Shown: positions 30,220 to 41,263, counted from the first letter of the stretch. The stretch is 64,000 nucleotides of DNA from Adiantum capillus-veneris (GCA_014529385.2 CM043946.1:22453077-22517076), one strand, 5' to 3'. The notes: generated from the letters alone by a model not told the origin. Translations and numbers: made by a program.

Positions 30220-30220
<1 letters not shown>

Positions 30221-30556
30221 ACAGCCCGTCAAATCTAGAGTAAGAATTAAGTGCTTTGAGCAGGCATCAGCTACATTGCAAGAATGGCGTACCTCCATGC
30301 TACAGACAAAGATCTACTGTGAAAAGATGTTAAGATGCTGTGAAATGCTACAACTAGAGAAGAGGCAAAGGGGTTTTGTCCACTACATGCACTATCATGT
30401 AGACGTGGGTGTGTAGATTTCTTGTACCCACAAATATAAGCATTGACCAATAAAGACGAGATTATAACCCGGTGGTTCTGATCTCTGTGCACCTCTAGAC
30501 CGATGTGTGCGGGGATTGGACATGACTAGAGAATGTGAGGTAGTTTACAGTATAAA

Positions 30557-30558
<2 letters not shown>

Positions 30559-30587
<29 letters not shown>
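30559..30587. repeat. (GA)n at the right edge of the block in copia A
   Basis: The GA run abuts 'ggatggtgagacc', where copia A coding resumes, so the block's right edge lies at or within it. Confidence 0.9.
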
Positions 30588-30591
<4 letters not shown>

Positions 30592-31962
30592 GTGAGACCG
30601 ATCGCCATAAGGCTCGACTTGTTGCAAAGGGTTATGCACAACAAAAAGGCATAGATTATTAAGAAAATTTTGCTCCCACTTGTCATATGACTAATGTGCA
30701 TTTTCTATGTGCATTGGCAGCTCATTTTGGTTGTGATGTACATCAATCAGACATTGTTACTGCTTTCTTGAATGGTGACATATTTGAGGAAGTTTATGTA
30801 ACACAACCTCGCGGTTTTGTCAAGAAAGGACAAGAGGACAAAGTGTGCAGATGTAAGAATGATTTGTATAGGTTGAAGCAATCTCCTCGTGCTTGGTATG
30901 AGAAAGCTGACACTCATTTGGTCAAACAAGGCTTTCGTAATAGTCCAACAAAAAGCACATTGTATGTAAAGCGTGAGGGTGATGTACTTCTCATTGTGGT
31001 TCTTTATGTTGATGATTTGCTGATCATTGGACCAAATGAGAGACATATTGCTGAAGTTAAGGCTGATTTGAATGCTACTTTCAAGAGGAAAGATTTGGGG
31101 CTGTTGCATCATTACTTGGGAATACAGTTTAATCAGTGTGATGGTGGTATTGCCTTGTGTCAAAAAAGTTACATAGAGACATTGCTATGTAAGTTTGGAC
31201 TTGAGGATTGCAAACCTATTGCCACTCCCATGGACACAAGTTTGAAATTGAGTCTTCATGATGCTGGTGATCCTGCAGATGTCACTCTTTACCAAACTGC
31301 TATTGGATGCCTCATTTATGTATGCAAACACGAGGCCGGATCTTCAATTTGCAGTCTCACAGGTCAGCACATTTATGCATAGCCCAGGGTCTAAGCATTG
31401 GCAGGCTGTCAAGAGGATTTTCCGCTACCTTAGTGGCACTTTACATCTTGGCTTGTTTTATCCCAAGGGGGGATCATTGCCGCCAGACTTACATGCTTTT
31501 TCGGACTCAGATTGGGCTGGTTGTTTTGACACGCGAGTTCCAACAAGTGGTTTTTGTTTCATGCTTGGCAATTCATGTATATCATTGTTGAGCAAGAAGC
31601 AACCTACGATAGCCACTTCTAGTTGTGAGGTTGAGTACAGGGCAGTCTTCACAGCTACGGTTGAGTGTGTATGGCTCAGACGCCTTATGGATGATTTGGG
31701 TGTTGCATAGGACTCTGCCAACACTATCTACACTGACAATCAAAGCGCATTGGCAATTGTGAGGAACCCAGTTTTTCATGCTCGCACAAAGCACATTGAG
31801 GTGCATTACCACTATGTCAGGGAGAGGCTCTCAGTAGGAGAGATCAGCTTGACTTATGTGCCAACAAAGGACAACCTTGTAGATCTTTTCACAGAGGCAT
31901 TGTCTCGTGAGAAGCTCGAAGCTTTCCGCAAAGCTTTGGACTTACTCCCCTTTGTGGACTGA
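30588..31962 (+). pseudogene. copia A reverse transcriptase and RNase H
   Basis: It resumes at 'DGETDRHKARLVAKGYAQ', then 'HQSDIVTAFLNGDIFEEVYV', 'LYRLKQSPRAWYEK' and the catalytic VLYVDDLLIIG (about 31003-31035). 'HYLGIQFNQ' and 'SYIETLL' complete RT. After a one-base insertion near 31325, RNase H follows: 'FSDSDWAGCFDTRV', 'SSCEVEYRAVF' and 'LFTEALSREKLEAFR', ending with TGA at 31960. TAA near 30659 and TAG at about 31708 (CAG in element B) are damage. Typical copia carboxy-terminus. Confidence 0.87.
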
Positions 31963-32038
31963 TCATGTCCTCAGGGCATGGCACTTCCCTTTACTCATGT
32001 GCCAGCTCTCGTTCACCGCATCACTCCAGGGGGGATTT
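31963..32038 (+). promoter_or_regulatory. copia A 3' region with polypurine tract
   Basis: 'ccaggggggatttt' ends at 32038, directly before the LTR TG. Confidence 0.65.
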
Positions 32039-32188
32039 TGTAACCATATACATGTGGTAGTGACGTGTGTGAACACACTAGGACCGCCGGGGCATTTTTT
32101 CCCTCTTTAGGAGGTGTTTTCCCCCGTGCATTGTATATACGCCCATCACTCTAGGGCTAACTATCTTTTCATTGCACACTAAGTAATT
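32039..32188 (+). repeat. copia A 3' LTR, left part
   Basis: TGTAACCATATACATGTGG... to '...cacactaagtaatt'. The rest of this LTR is at 37279-37360, beyond element B. The second base after TGT differs from the 5' LTR (TGTAACC against TGTTACC). Confidence 0.9.
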
Positions 32189-32313
32189 TGTTGGAATTAG
32201 GGTTGCAGAGAAACACACACAGCTTGGAGAAGATGAAGGAAGCTCAAGGCACACAATAGAGAGTGTGTTACTTAGTGTGCAAATGGAAAGATAGATAGCC
32301 CTAGAGTGATGGG
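32189..32313 (-). repeat. copia B 3' LTR, U3 deleted
   Basis: It keeps about 125 bases of the LTR (matching 37051-37175), then jumps into internal sequence at 'gatgggagtaaaggg'. 'gagta' occurs at both parental breakpoints, suggesting a microhomology deletion. Confidence 0.85.
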
Positions 32314-32346
32314 AGTAAAGGGTAGTGCCATGCCTTGAGGACATGA

Positions 32347-32904
32347 TCAGTCCACAAAGGGGAGTAAGCCCAAAGCTTTGCGGAAAGCTTCAAGCTTCTC
32401 ACGAGACAATGCCTTTGTGAAAAGATCTGCAAGGTTGTCCTGTGTTGGCACATACGCCAAGCTGATCTCTCCTACTGAGAGACTCTCCCTGACATTGTGG
32501 TAATGCACCTCAATGTGCTTTGTGCGAGCATGAAAAATTGGGTTCCTCGCAACTACCAATGCGCTCTGACTGTCAGTGTAGATAGTGTTGGCAGTGTCCT
32601 GTCCAACACCCAAATCAGCCATAAGGCATCTGAGCCATACACACTCAACCGTAGCTGTGAAGACTGCCCTGTACTCAGCCTCACAACTCGAAGTGGCGAG
32701 AGTAGGTTGCTTCTTGCTCAACCATGATATACATGAACTGCCAAGCATGAAACAAAAACCACTCGTGGACACTCGCGTGTCAAAACAACCAGCCCAATCT
32801 GAGTCCGAAAAAGCATGTAAGTCTGGTGGCAATGATCCCCCCTTGGGATAAAACAAGCCAAGATGTAAAGTTCCACTAAGGTAGTGGAAAATCCTCTTGA
32901 CAGC
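32347..32904 (-). pseudogene. copia B RNase H
   Basis: A clean minus frame, 32856-32347, reads 'FSDSDWAGCFDTRV', 'SSCEAEYRAVFTATVECVW', 'TIYTDSQSALVVARNP' and 'HARTKHIEVHYHNVRE', and ends 'FRKALGLLPFVD' stop. The catalytic acidic residues are present. A frame change near 32880-32905 separates it from RT. It keeps CAG (Gln) where copia A has TAG. Confidence 0.85.
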
Positions 32905-34126
32905 CTACCAATGCTTAGACCCTGGGCTATGCATAAATCTGCTGACTTGTGAGACTGCAAACTGAATATCGGGCCTCGTGTTGCATACATAAATGAGGCA
33001 GCCAACAACAGTTTGGTAAAGAGTGACATCAGCACGATCGCCAGCATCATGTAGACTCAACTTCAAACCTGTTTCCATGGGAGTGGCAATAGGTTTGCAA
33101 TCCTCAAGTCCAAACTTACATAGCAATGTCTCTATGTAACTTTTCTGACACAAGGCAATACCACCATCACACTGATTAAACTGTATACCCAAGTAATGAT
33201 GCAACAGCCCCAAATCTTTCCTCTTGAAAGTAGCATTCAAATCAGCCTTAACTTCAGCAATATGTCTCTCATTTGGTCCAATGATCAGCAAATCATCAAC
33301 ATAAAGAACCACAATGAGAAGTACATCACCCTCACGCTTTACATACAATGTGCTTTCTGTTGGACTATTACGAAAGCCTCGTTTAACCAAATGAGTGTCA
33401 GCTTTCTCATACCAAGCACAAGGAGATTGCTTCAACCCATACAAAGCCTTCTTACATCTGCACACTTTGTTCTCTTGTCCTTTTATGACAAAACCGCTAG
33501 GCTGCGTTACATAAACTTCCTCAAATATGTCACCATTCAAGAAAGCAGTAACAATGTCTGATTGATGTACATCCCAACCAAAATGAGCTGCCAATGCACA
33601 TAGAAAACGTACAGTAGTCATACGACAAGTGGGAGCAAAAGTCTCTTCATAATCTATGCCTTTTTGCTGTGCATAACCTTTTGCAACAAGTCGAGCCTTA
33701 TGGCAATCGATCTCACCATCCGACTTGTGTTTCAACTTGTAAACCCATTTCGTACCAATGGCCTTTTTGCCAGGAGGCAAATCACATAAAGTCCATGTGT
33801 CATTTTCTAACAAGTGCATCATATTCTGATTGCATGGCAGCCATCCAATTTTTTGAATTCTGTGCTTCATCAAAAGACAGAGGCTCCTCAACATCATGTA
33901 AGCTAGACACACCCAAAGCATAACAATCTGATCTATAAGATGCATGGCGACAGCCTGAACGAGTACGACTAGACAAAGGTGCATCCAATTTACTGTCATG
34001 CAAAGTGTGCACCATCCATTTTGGCATAAACCTAGCCTGCTCATTTTCAGCCCTTTCTTCATTAAGTACATCATGTACATCTGCATCAATAATAGGCTGA
34101 TCTAAAACATTTTCAGAAACCCCCAT
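32905..34126 (-). pseudogene. copia B reverse transcriptase
   Basis: Minus strand, main frame 34089-32905: 'WTLCDLPPGKKAIGTKWVYK', 'HKARLVAKGYAQQKGIDYEE', 'VHQSDIVTAFLNGDIFEEVY', 'ALYGLKQSPCAWYEK', catalytic VLYVDDLLIIG and 'DLGLLHHYLGIQFNQ'. Its start (to 34126) is in another frame. This is the longest open frame in the window apart from Gy2 gag and looks nearly complete. It also supplies the stretch missing from A. Confidence 0.87.
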
Positions 34127-34141
34127 AGGCTGTACATTTGC

Positions 34142-35278
34142 CTAATTGGAACTTACATTCGTATTTCCACCACTGAAAAGAGGCAAAAAAGTGTCATAAA
34201 TGTCCTGTGAGCTTACATTACTGTCTCTAGTACATGACAGCAAGGGCTGAACAGAATCTTCCACAAACACTACATCCCGAGAAACCAGAATACGTTTTGT
34301 TTGCGGATGATACAACCTGTAACCTTTGCTTTCAGCACTATAACCAACAAAAATACATTTGACAGCCTTATCATCCAATTTTCTGCGCTGCACTTGTGGC
34401 ACCAAAGCATATGCCAGACAGCCAAAAACACGCATGTGCTCAATAGAAGGCTTTCTATCATGCCATGCTTCATATGGAGTAATAGACTGCAAAGCTTTCG
34501 TAGGACACCTGTTAAGTACATAAGTGGCACACATGATGGCCTCAAGCCAAAAAGAATGCGGCAACGCTTGACTTGTGACCATACATCGTGCCATCTCCGT
34601 CAGTGACCTGTTTTTCCTCTCAGCAACACCATTTTGCTGAGGTGTATAAGGCACTGTACATTGGTGTTTTATCCCACGACTAGCCAGAAATGCATTAAAT
34701 TCATGAGACATATACTCCCCCCCTCGATCGCAACGGAGGGTGCCCATAGTAGATTTCGAGACATTTTCAGCCATAGCCAGAAATTGTTTGAAGCACATAA
34801 AAACTTCGGACTTCGCTTTAAGTGGAAATACCCATGTATGCCTGGAGTAATCATCAATGAAAGTCACGAAGTACAGGTAATTGCCCAAGGACGGAGTTTG
34901 CATGGGCCCACAAACATCACTATGCACAAGCTGCAACCTGCATGTGGCCCGAACTGAACCATCCTTTGGAAACTTAGAACGCTGCATTTTACCCAAAATA
35001 CAGCCTTCACAAACATATTTGACAGGTGCTTCAAGAGGTGGCAAAGAAGCAACCATATCAGATTTCTGTAAACGCAGCAAACTGGCAAAATTCAGATGAC
35101 CAAAACGTGCATGCCAAAGTTTTGCATCTGAAATAGCCCTTGAATCGGCAACTTCATTTGCAAAATTTTGTCCACACTTGTCATACAAAGTGAGCTTATA
35201 CAGCCCACGGCACAAAAGCCCAGATACAACAATTTCATCACCAAAACTAAGATCATGAATTGTACATCTGTCATCCAC
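34142..35278 (-). pseudogene. copia B integrase
   Basis: A 378-residue open minus frame. Pre-integrase: 'LWHARFGHLNFASLL' and 'CEGCILGKMQRSKFP'. Integrase: 'VHSDVCGPM' (Asp), 'RCDRGGEYMSHEF' (Asp) and 'YTPQQNGVAERKNRS' (Glu), then 'FGCLAYALVP' and 'KCIFVGYSAESKG'. All three catalytic acids are present. It inserts cDNA into the host genome. A frameshift upstream (near 35283) and a stop at 34142 break the polyprotein. Confidence 0.87.
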
Positions 35279-35286
35279 AAATTTGA

Positions 35287-36626
35287 CTACAAGTCCAAGT
35301 CAAGTGCGGATACAGACAAGAGATTCTTCTTGATCCCAGGTACATAAAGTGCATCAACAAGTGTGAAGGAACTGCCATTTGCAGCAGTAAGCACAATCTT
35401 TCCAACTCCCTGAACCGGATAAGAGGCATTGTTGGCACAAGTGATAGAATTCCCATGAGGGATAGACTCGAGAGAGGTAAACAATTCACGATGTGAGGTA
35501 ATGTGCTTTGTAGCACCACCGTCGAAATACCACACATGTGAATCTGCAGCAACTGACAAGCATGCATTATGGACAGCAGGATTGTAAGTGCACTCTGCGC
35601 TAAAAGCCCATTCTGCATCAACATCAGCATTACAGTCTCCTTTCACAGAAGACTCAACAATGGCTGCATTTGTAGTGGAACCAGCATTTGCAGTGGAACC
35701 ACCCTCTTTCTTCTTAGCCTGTTTGGCCTTCAACTTAGGACACGAGTTGATCAAGTGATCATTAGCTTTACAATAATGGCAACGCATCTTCTTTTTGCCC
35801 TTATCACCAGAATTGCCCGACGAATTGCTGCCAGCAGAAGCATTAGGAATAGATTTTTTTCCACTCGCAGCAGAACCATAAGAAGTGGCTGCATTACTCT
35901 TACCACCCTTTCTTTGAGAAGCAATAAAAGCCTGTTCAACTGCACGCTGCCTAGTCCTGTTTTTTCTAGAAAGTGACTCTTGCAACAGCAATGTGCATAA
36001 TGCATCAAACTTGACAACTTCATGATTTCCTTGGGTCATCAGTCTCCAAGTACTAGCAAAAGTCTAGTAGGAAGCTGGTAAGGCATCAAGAACAGTCTGC
36101 ACAAGGGAACTGTCTGAAATGATTTCACCTACAGAAATAAGTTGCTCATTGATATCCTTGACACTAGCAAGGAAAGTGTCCATATCATCTTCCTCATGCA
36201 TAATCTTCGACTCCAGCTCTTTACGCAGCAAAGCAATTTTAGCCTCATTGCGGCTTGCATAAAGACCTGCTAGAATATCCCAAGCCTGTTTTGTAGATTT
36301 TGCTGAACGGATGTGAGGATCAATGGTGCGCTTCACAGACAACGCAATCAATGCATGAGCCTGCGCATCCTTAACAACCCAACGAGCTTGTTTTGCCGTG
36401 GGCAAAACAACTCTAACAGCTGCAATCCTTGCAACAAGACCTGCAACATCTCAACATCGCCTACATCCTCAGAACTAGGACGTACAACAATGCCCTGCAC
36501 AATGTTCTATACACTCTTTGACACAAGAACATGTTGCATCATATAAGCCCACATAGGGTAGTTGTCCCCATCCAACCTGTCCTCAGCAAACATCTTGAAC
36601 ACATTTGTGTTGTTGTTGTCAGCCAT
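35287..36626 (-). pseudogene. copia B gag and protease
   Basis: The minus ATG at 36626 opens MADNNNTNVFKMF, then a TAG replaces Trp (TGG in A) near 36508. Frames 36405-36064 and 36039-35287 carry 'KIALLRKELESKIMHEEDDM', 'DALPASY', a TAG where A has CAG, and the intact knuckle CHYCKANDHLINSCP. The protease site reads 'WYFDGGATKHIT', against DSGATK in A. Confidence 0.83.
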
Positions 36627-37034
36627 GGTAAATGCTGCACCTGATGTGAAAACTACCCGAAAATAGGAGAAACGGAGCGGGAACAACCTGTGCTATATAG
36701 CACAAACCGTAGAAGACTATAAGGCACCTGTTATGCAGTACTGCCTATAGTGGAAACCTGTTATGCAGTACTGCCTATAGTGGAAACGGAGCGGGAACAA
36801 CCTGTGCTATATAGCACAAACCGTAGAAGACTATAAGGCACCTGTTATGCAGTACTGCCTATAGTGGAAACGGAGGCCGAAATGGGCCCAAATCAAAATT
36901 CTGAGCAGACCCAACTCTTCGAGCTTTCCCAAAATATTTGTCGACCTGCGAACGCTTGCCAAAGCTCACTGAAATCGGAGAAAGTTAGCAGGCGTGTGCT
37001 GGAGCAGCTGCGACTAAGCCCGGGAGGACGTGAC
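36627..37034 (-). other. copia B leader with duplicated segment
   Basis: Related to the A leader, but the stretch at about 36674-36758 ('cggagcgggaacaacctgtg' onward) is repeated at 36785-36870, with an extra 33-base copy of its end between. This expands the leader. Confidence 0.8.
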
Positions 37035-37048
37035 TTGCTCTAATACCA
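37035..37048 (-). promoter_or_regulatory. copia B primer binding site
   Basis: Minus strand TGGTATTAGAGC, one mismatch from TGGTATCAGAGC, two bases from the LTR. Confidence 0.8.
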
Positions 37049-37050
37049 AT

Positions 37051-37278
37051 TGTTGGAATTAGGGTTGCAGAGAAACACACACAGCTTGGAGAAGACGAAG
37101 GAAGCTCAAGGCACACAATAGAGAGTGTGTTACTTAGTGTGCAAATGGAAAGATAGATAGCCCTAGAGTGATGGGCGTATATACAATGCACAGGGGAAAA
37201 AACCTCCTAAAGCGGGAAAAAATGCCCCGGCGGTCCTAGTGTGTTCACACACATCACTACCAGATGTATATGGTAACA
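37051..37278 (-). repeat. copia B 5' LTR
   Basis: 228 bases, minus strand TGTTACCATATACATC...CCTAATTCCAACA. It is the inverse of the A LTRs. Confidence 0.9.
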
Positions 37279-37360
37279 TAATACACTCTCCGTTGTGTGC
37301 CTTGAGCTTCCTTCGTCTTCTCCAAGCTGTGTGTGTTTTCCTGCAACCCTAATTCCAACA
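37279..37360 (+). repeat. copia A 3' LTR, right part
   Basis: 'taatacactctccgttgtg...attccaaca' completes the A LTR, followed by TTGTA (37361-37365). Confidence 0.9.
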
Positions 37361-37570
37361 TTGTAGGATATGCATAGCAGAAGTAGAGAGTAAGGAGCAT
37401 TACATATGTAGATGCCCATATTATAAGATCATAGGCATTCCATGCTTGAAGAGCTAATGGAGTCAAAAGATTAGAGACAATTGAGCCGCTTCCTACCTTG
37501 ATCCTTCCTAGTTGGCCCAAGTTGGCCCTACTTCTATCTTGATATAGTTGACACTTTTCATCATGCATGC
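37361..37570. repeat. segmental duplicate, third block (paralog of 52258-52480)
   Basis: 'gtagagagtaaggagcatta', 'catattataagatcat', 'gagctaatggagtcaaaag' and 'gatatagttgacacttt' appear in both. The paralog has about 28 more bases after 'agatcat'. Confidence 0.85.
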
Positions 37571-38189
37571 AAATTAGAAAAATAGAGACATAAGCCCTCG
37601 GCTACAAGGAAGGCCTAAATAGTTTGAGCCCTGATACGGTAAGTGCCTTGCACAATCTATATTGGAATGGATACATCACAATTTGACGTTGCTACTTAAA
37701 ATGTGAGCTTATATCCCAATATTGCCAATCCCCCAAATATGTGTGTTTTGTCCTTGATCCTAAGTCAATGAGCAGTACCTTGGCGGCACAGGGTAGAAGC
37801 CTTGCTGCTCGTTATGGCCTTTAAAGCCCTTTTCTTTGCAAAGCAAAACATCTTTCCAAATTAAAGGTTAAAAACACCAAAAAACTTGAAATTGTTGAAC
37901 CTTGTCATCCATTGTGACTAGTTGTCTCAAAATCTGGACAGAATGTGCAGTCTAGGCAATGGAGTAAGAAGTAACAATAATAACTGGATATGGCTCATAG
38001 TCATGGGTTCTGGTAAAAATAGAGCTCATTGTATGTAAGCCACTTGGCTTGGTACCCCTTGAATAACCAGCTAGATACAATTGCAAACCCCCTCGAAGTC
38101 CATATGCTAATGGATATCTCAAACTGAGGAAGCTACTATGTCATACCTATAAGATAAGAAATTGCTTCCGATAATTGCTTTTGCGCCCA
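37571..38189. other. no gene recognised
   Basis: AT-rich sequence with no open frame of note and no repeat I can match within the window. Confidence 0.4.
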
Positions 38190-38400
38190 ATCTAAGGCCT
38201 ATATGAAACCTAATTCTCCACTTAGCCATATGCCTCCTTTCTAGGCAACCCCCGAGCTCAGTTTCATACTGGCCCATGGCTTTACAAGCAGCTCCCAGTG
38301 TGTGTCACTATTAGTTTGTCTTGTTGCATGGACTTGTCCCAGAGGTGTCTTTTTCCATTCTTTCAAGTTGGCCTTAGCTCAAATTTGATGTGAACAATCG
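38190..38400. repeat. segmental duplicate, fourth block (paralog of 50660-50860)
   Basis: 'ccaatctaa.gcc', 'caggcaacccccgag', 'attagtttg.cttgttgcatgg' and 'tctttcaag' recur in order at 50660-50860. In the second copy this block precedes the 51640 block, whereas here it follows, so the two loci are not simple copies. Confidence 0.75.
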
Positions 38401-38639
38401 ATCCCAAATGACATTTCTGAAACAATGAACTCTCGCTAAGTTTCTGGTTGTTTTTAGCATTTTTCGAGTATTTTTTGGGTAATTTTAACTTTGTTGCATT
38501 TGTGTATATTTTCACCTATCCCGCTTCCGTGACCACCGGACTCCGCTCAACCTCGCTGCATCCACGTTTGCACTTACCTTGTCCCGCACTCGTTGCCCTC
38601 GTGCAAACACTTTCTAACCAGTCTCCACTCCTTGACCTC

Positions 38640-38812
38640 GTGTGACCCAACCCCTACACACACACACAAACACACAAATAAAACAAAAGCAAAACAAATA
38701 AAAGAAAAAAAGACAAAAGACTTAAAAAAGAAAAGACAAGAAAGTCAACACACAAAGAAACAAACATACAGACACACATACACAAACACATACACGTTTT
38801 CTCTCTCTCGCG

Positions 38813-38844
<32 letters not shown>

Positions 38845-38860
38845 AAAAAACTCAATTTTT
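38640..38860. repeat. A-rich and CA microsatellite cluster
   Basis: (CA)n at 38655-38672 and 38818-38843 around AAAC/AAAG-rich DNA. No gene. Confidence 0.9.
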
Positions 38861-39501
38861 TTTCTTTTTTTTTCTTTTCTTTGTCTTGTTTCTCTTCATT
38901 ACATTGCACATGCATCAAACATCCCCACACGCCCCGTTCACATGCATTTAAACATGAATAGACGCATTTAGAGCCCTGAGAGTCAAATTCATCCGAAATT
39001 GTCCGATTTTGTTGATTTGAGCCGTTTTTAGCATATTCGAGCCAGATCACACACACAGACCTTGTTTGACACGGATTTTTATTTTGGGTCTACAATTTTC
39101 CAAATTACACGCTTTAGAGCTGTTTCACGCGTAATATTGCATTTTGGCTCGATTTCATCGCAGAGTCCCACGATTGACCATATTTAACCTCGACTTACTA
39201 TAGAGATTCGTTGTGGCCTTGATATTGACCAAATTTATCTAGTTAGAGTCTGTTCACATGCGAGAACTTGATTTGGACGCTTTTGGCTATTCTTAGCACA
39301 CCGACGCGCGATTAGAGCTCGATTTGGTTACTAGACCTACATTTGGCTACGACTTTGATCGAGTGACCGATTTTAGAGCTATATTACACACATAGATCCC
39401 GATTACATTTGGATTCATTGCCAGATTACGCCTTGCACCTAGTGCATTGATTTATTGCCCCCTAGCAACAGATTTGACCTAGACTGCTAGCTTTGGCAGT
39501 C
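38861..39501 (+). other. probable leader of the unclassified LTR element
   Basis: About 640 bases of non-coding sequence with repeated 'gattttg/gatttgg' words, leading to the ATG at 39502. I could not find a 5' LTR or PBS left of it, so the left edge of this element is unknown. Confidence 0.35.
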
Positions 39502-40093
39502 ATGGATCTTGAGGCCATATTTGATCGATTATTATGGATCCATGGCGAGTTAGATGAATTAATTGTGTACATCCATGTAGATACCCATCAATGGTATATC
39601 CAGATTCAACCCACAGATAGCCAGGCCCCAGATTCAGATGCTTAGAGCCCGGGCACATGCCACATTGCCAGGTCATCTTCTTGATGATGTTGGTACAATA
39701 TATAAACACTTGACGGAGGATAGTTCGGAGCATATCACTTTAGCCCATGTTGAGGATTGCAGAGACACACTTGAGCCACCACAGACTGCATCATTGCGAA
39801 TGTGTGACACTGGACCCATATATGTGGATGAGGATAGGAGGTTTTACATGAGAGAGCTTGCTAGCTCTGGAAAGTATCCCTTCTATGATACAATGATTGT
39901 GATCCCCCCAGGTTCCTTCCGAGGTACCTATAAAAGTGTCCATGATGATTCTACATTTGTATTACTATGTGGACTACGATATTCTCCTTCACGGCTTAGT
40001 GATACTGAGCATACAATAGATATGATGACTATGCAGCCTACAGGACTTCGATCCCCTCCAGGATTTCCACCCCACCACCATCTAGGAGACTGA
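39502..40093 (+). pseudogene. unknown retroelement protein, part 1
   Basis: The ATG at 39502 opens MDLEAIFDRLLWIHGELDEL; the frame stops at 39645 and continues, one base shifted, from 39638 to 40093. The second part has 'ARAHATLPGHLLDDVG', 'CRDTLEPPQTASLRMCD', 'RFYMRELASSGKYPFYD', 'MIVIPPGSFRGTYKS' and 'STFVLLCGLRYSPSRL'. It looks like folded protein with regular hydrophobic spacing, then a proline-rich end. I do not recognise the family; gag is a guess from its place. Confidence 0.45.
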
Positions 40094-40200
40094 CCTCAGC
40101 AGAGATAATAGCAGAGACTAGGGCAGATATGGAGCGTAGGATACAGAGCCATACTAGTGCACAACCAGAGCTACGAGCCACATAGACATCTACACCTTAG

Positions 40201-40860
40201 ATTTTGATTGTTCCTACTATTAGCACACATGCTAGAGAGGTTGTAGACATGGTACCACCTTCCACATTGCCAGCCATGAGCACATCAGATACTGAGCTTT
40301 CTAGCTCACATGCACCAGATTTACCGAGGATTGCTAGATCACCTAGAGCCACCATGCAGGCACGAGCCGAGCCTAGGGTTGACACTCCGAGTATTAAGGA
40401 CCGAGATGAGATTGTGCTACATTTTGTAGGCCATAGAGGAGCCAGGCCTTAGTTTCTTGACCATGATGGACATTCCTATACCAGAGGTACCTTCTCAGAG
40501 ACATAGACCCTTATATACGGCGGATAGCCAGAGTTTAGAGGAGACATTTTGGTACGATTGAGTTCGTTACCGATGAACTCAAGGGCACATACATGTTCTT
40601 GCCAACCAACCCATATGATTCTATTGACAGAGAACATCCCGATGATTGTTTAGATACCCATGTACATCCTAGGATAGTGCAGTTACGTAGGTTGGAGCAC
40701 ACATTGACTTACTTTGATGCTTGTGGACGTAGATACAGATATGAGCAGACGAGATGGAATATTGAGCCAGCCAAGAGCGTTATGGCATATCTTATTGGAG
40801 ATCTTCATGATAGCATTTATATGGACCCATTGGGTGAGATTTACATCACTAATTACATTG
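40201..40860 (+). pseudogene. unknown retroelement protein, part 2
   Basis: A Ser/Pro-rich frame (40204-40452, 'VVDMVPPSTLPAMSTSD') then, after a frame change, 'GTYMFLPTNPYDSIDREHPD', 'RIVQLRRLEHTLTYFDACG', 'RRYRYEQTRWNIEPAKSVM' and 'GDLHDSIYMDPLGEIYI'. The repeated theme 'GTY.' suggests it belongs to the same protein as part 1. It is cut at about 40847 by the inserted element. No family recognised. Confidence 0.4.
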
Positions 40861-41263
40861 AAATTGGCTTTCCCAATCATCACATCCCAACCAAGGTACT
40901 CTAATCACATCACACACAAGTGGCATTGAGCTTAAGGCTCTCACACACTTAAGCACACAATTAGACACAAACTCTAATGACATGACCAAGAGTGCACACA
41001 CCCTATACTAATCAAAAGAATTAGAGAAGTAATCAACTAATTGAAATACCTATGGGAGAAGAGAGTTAAGATCAAAGCAAGAAGTACTTACCTCTCTCAA
41101 ATCTAGAATAGTGAAAGTGTAAAACTACTTCATGACATAATGAAATGTAGAGAAGATAAGACTAATGAGTAAAATATGGATTAGATTAATAAAACTTCTC
41201 TAATTACAATGGATTAGTACTAGCCTCTTAAGCATGGGCATTAAGCTCAAGGCTAGGCCATCC

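Larger units (their letters stand above)
32189..37278 (-). mobile_element. Ty1/copia element B, nested in the 3' LTR of A
   Basis: Same family as A, opposite strand, with all pol domains. It is bounded by TGTTGGAATTAG at 32189 and ...ATGGTAACA at 37278. Flanks are TAATT and TAATA, a 5-bp duplication with one mismatch. Its 3' LTR is incomplete: U3 and the polypurine tract were deleted (junction near 32312-32318). It is about 5.1 kb and entered after A was in place. Confidence 0.9.
21552..37360 (+). mobile_element. Ty1/copia element A, enlarged by nested insertions
   Basis: It has TG...CA LTRs, a tRNA-Met PBS, gag, protease, integrase, RT, RNase H and the 5-bp duplication TTGTA. Of its 15.8 kb, 24505-30588 is foreign and 32189-37278 is copia element B, which leaves about 4.6 kb of element A itself. 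Integrase before RT is the copia order. About 500 bases between integrase and RT, present in element B, were lost where the 6-kb block sits. Confidence 0.9.

Noticed and set aside
28721-30588. Complete CACTA element
   Set aside because: Only one terminus is visible; no TTTTGTAGTG end or transposase motif was found.
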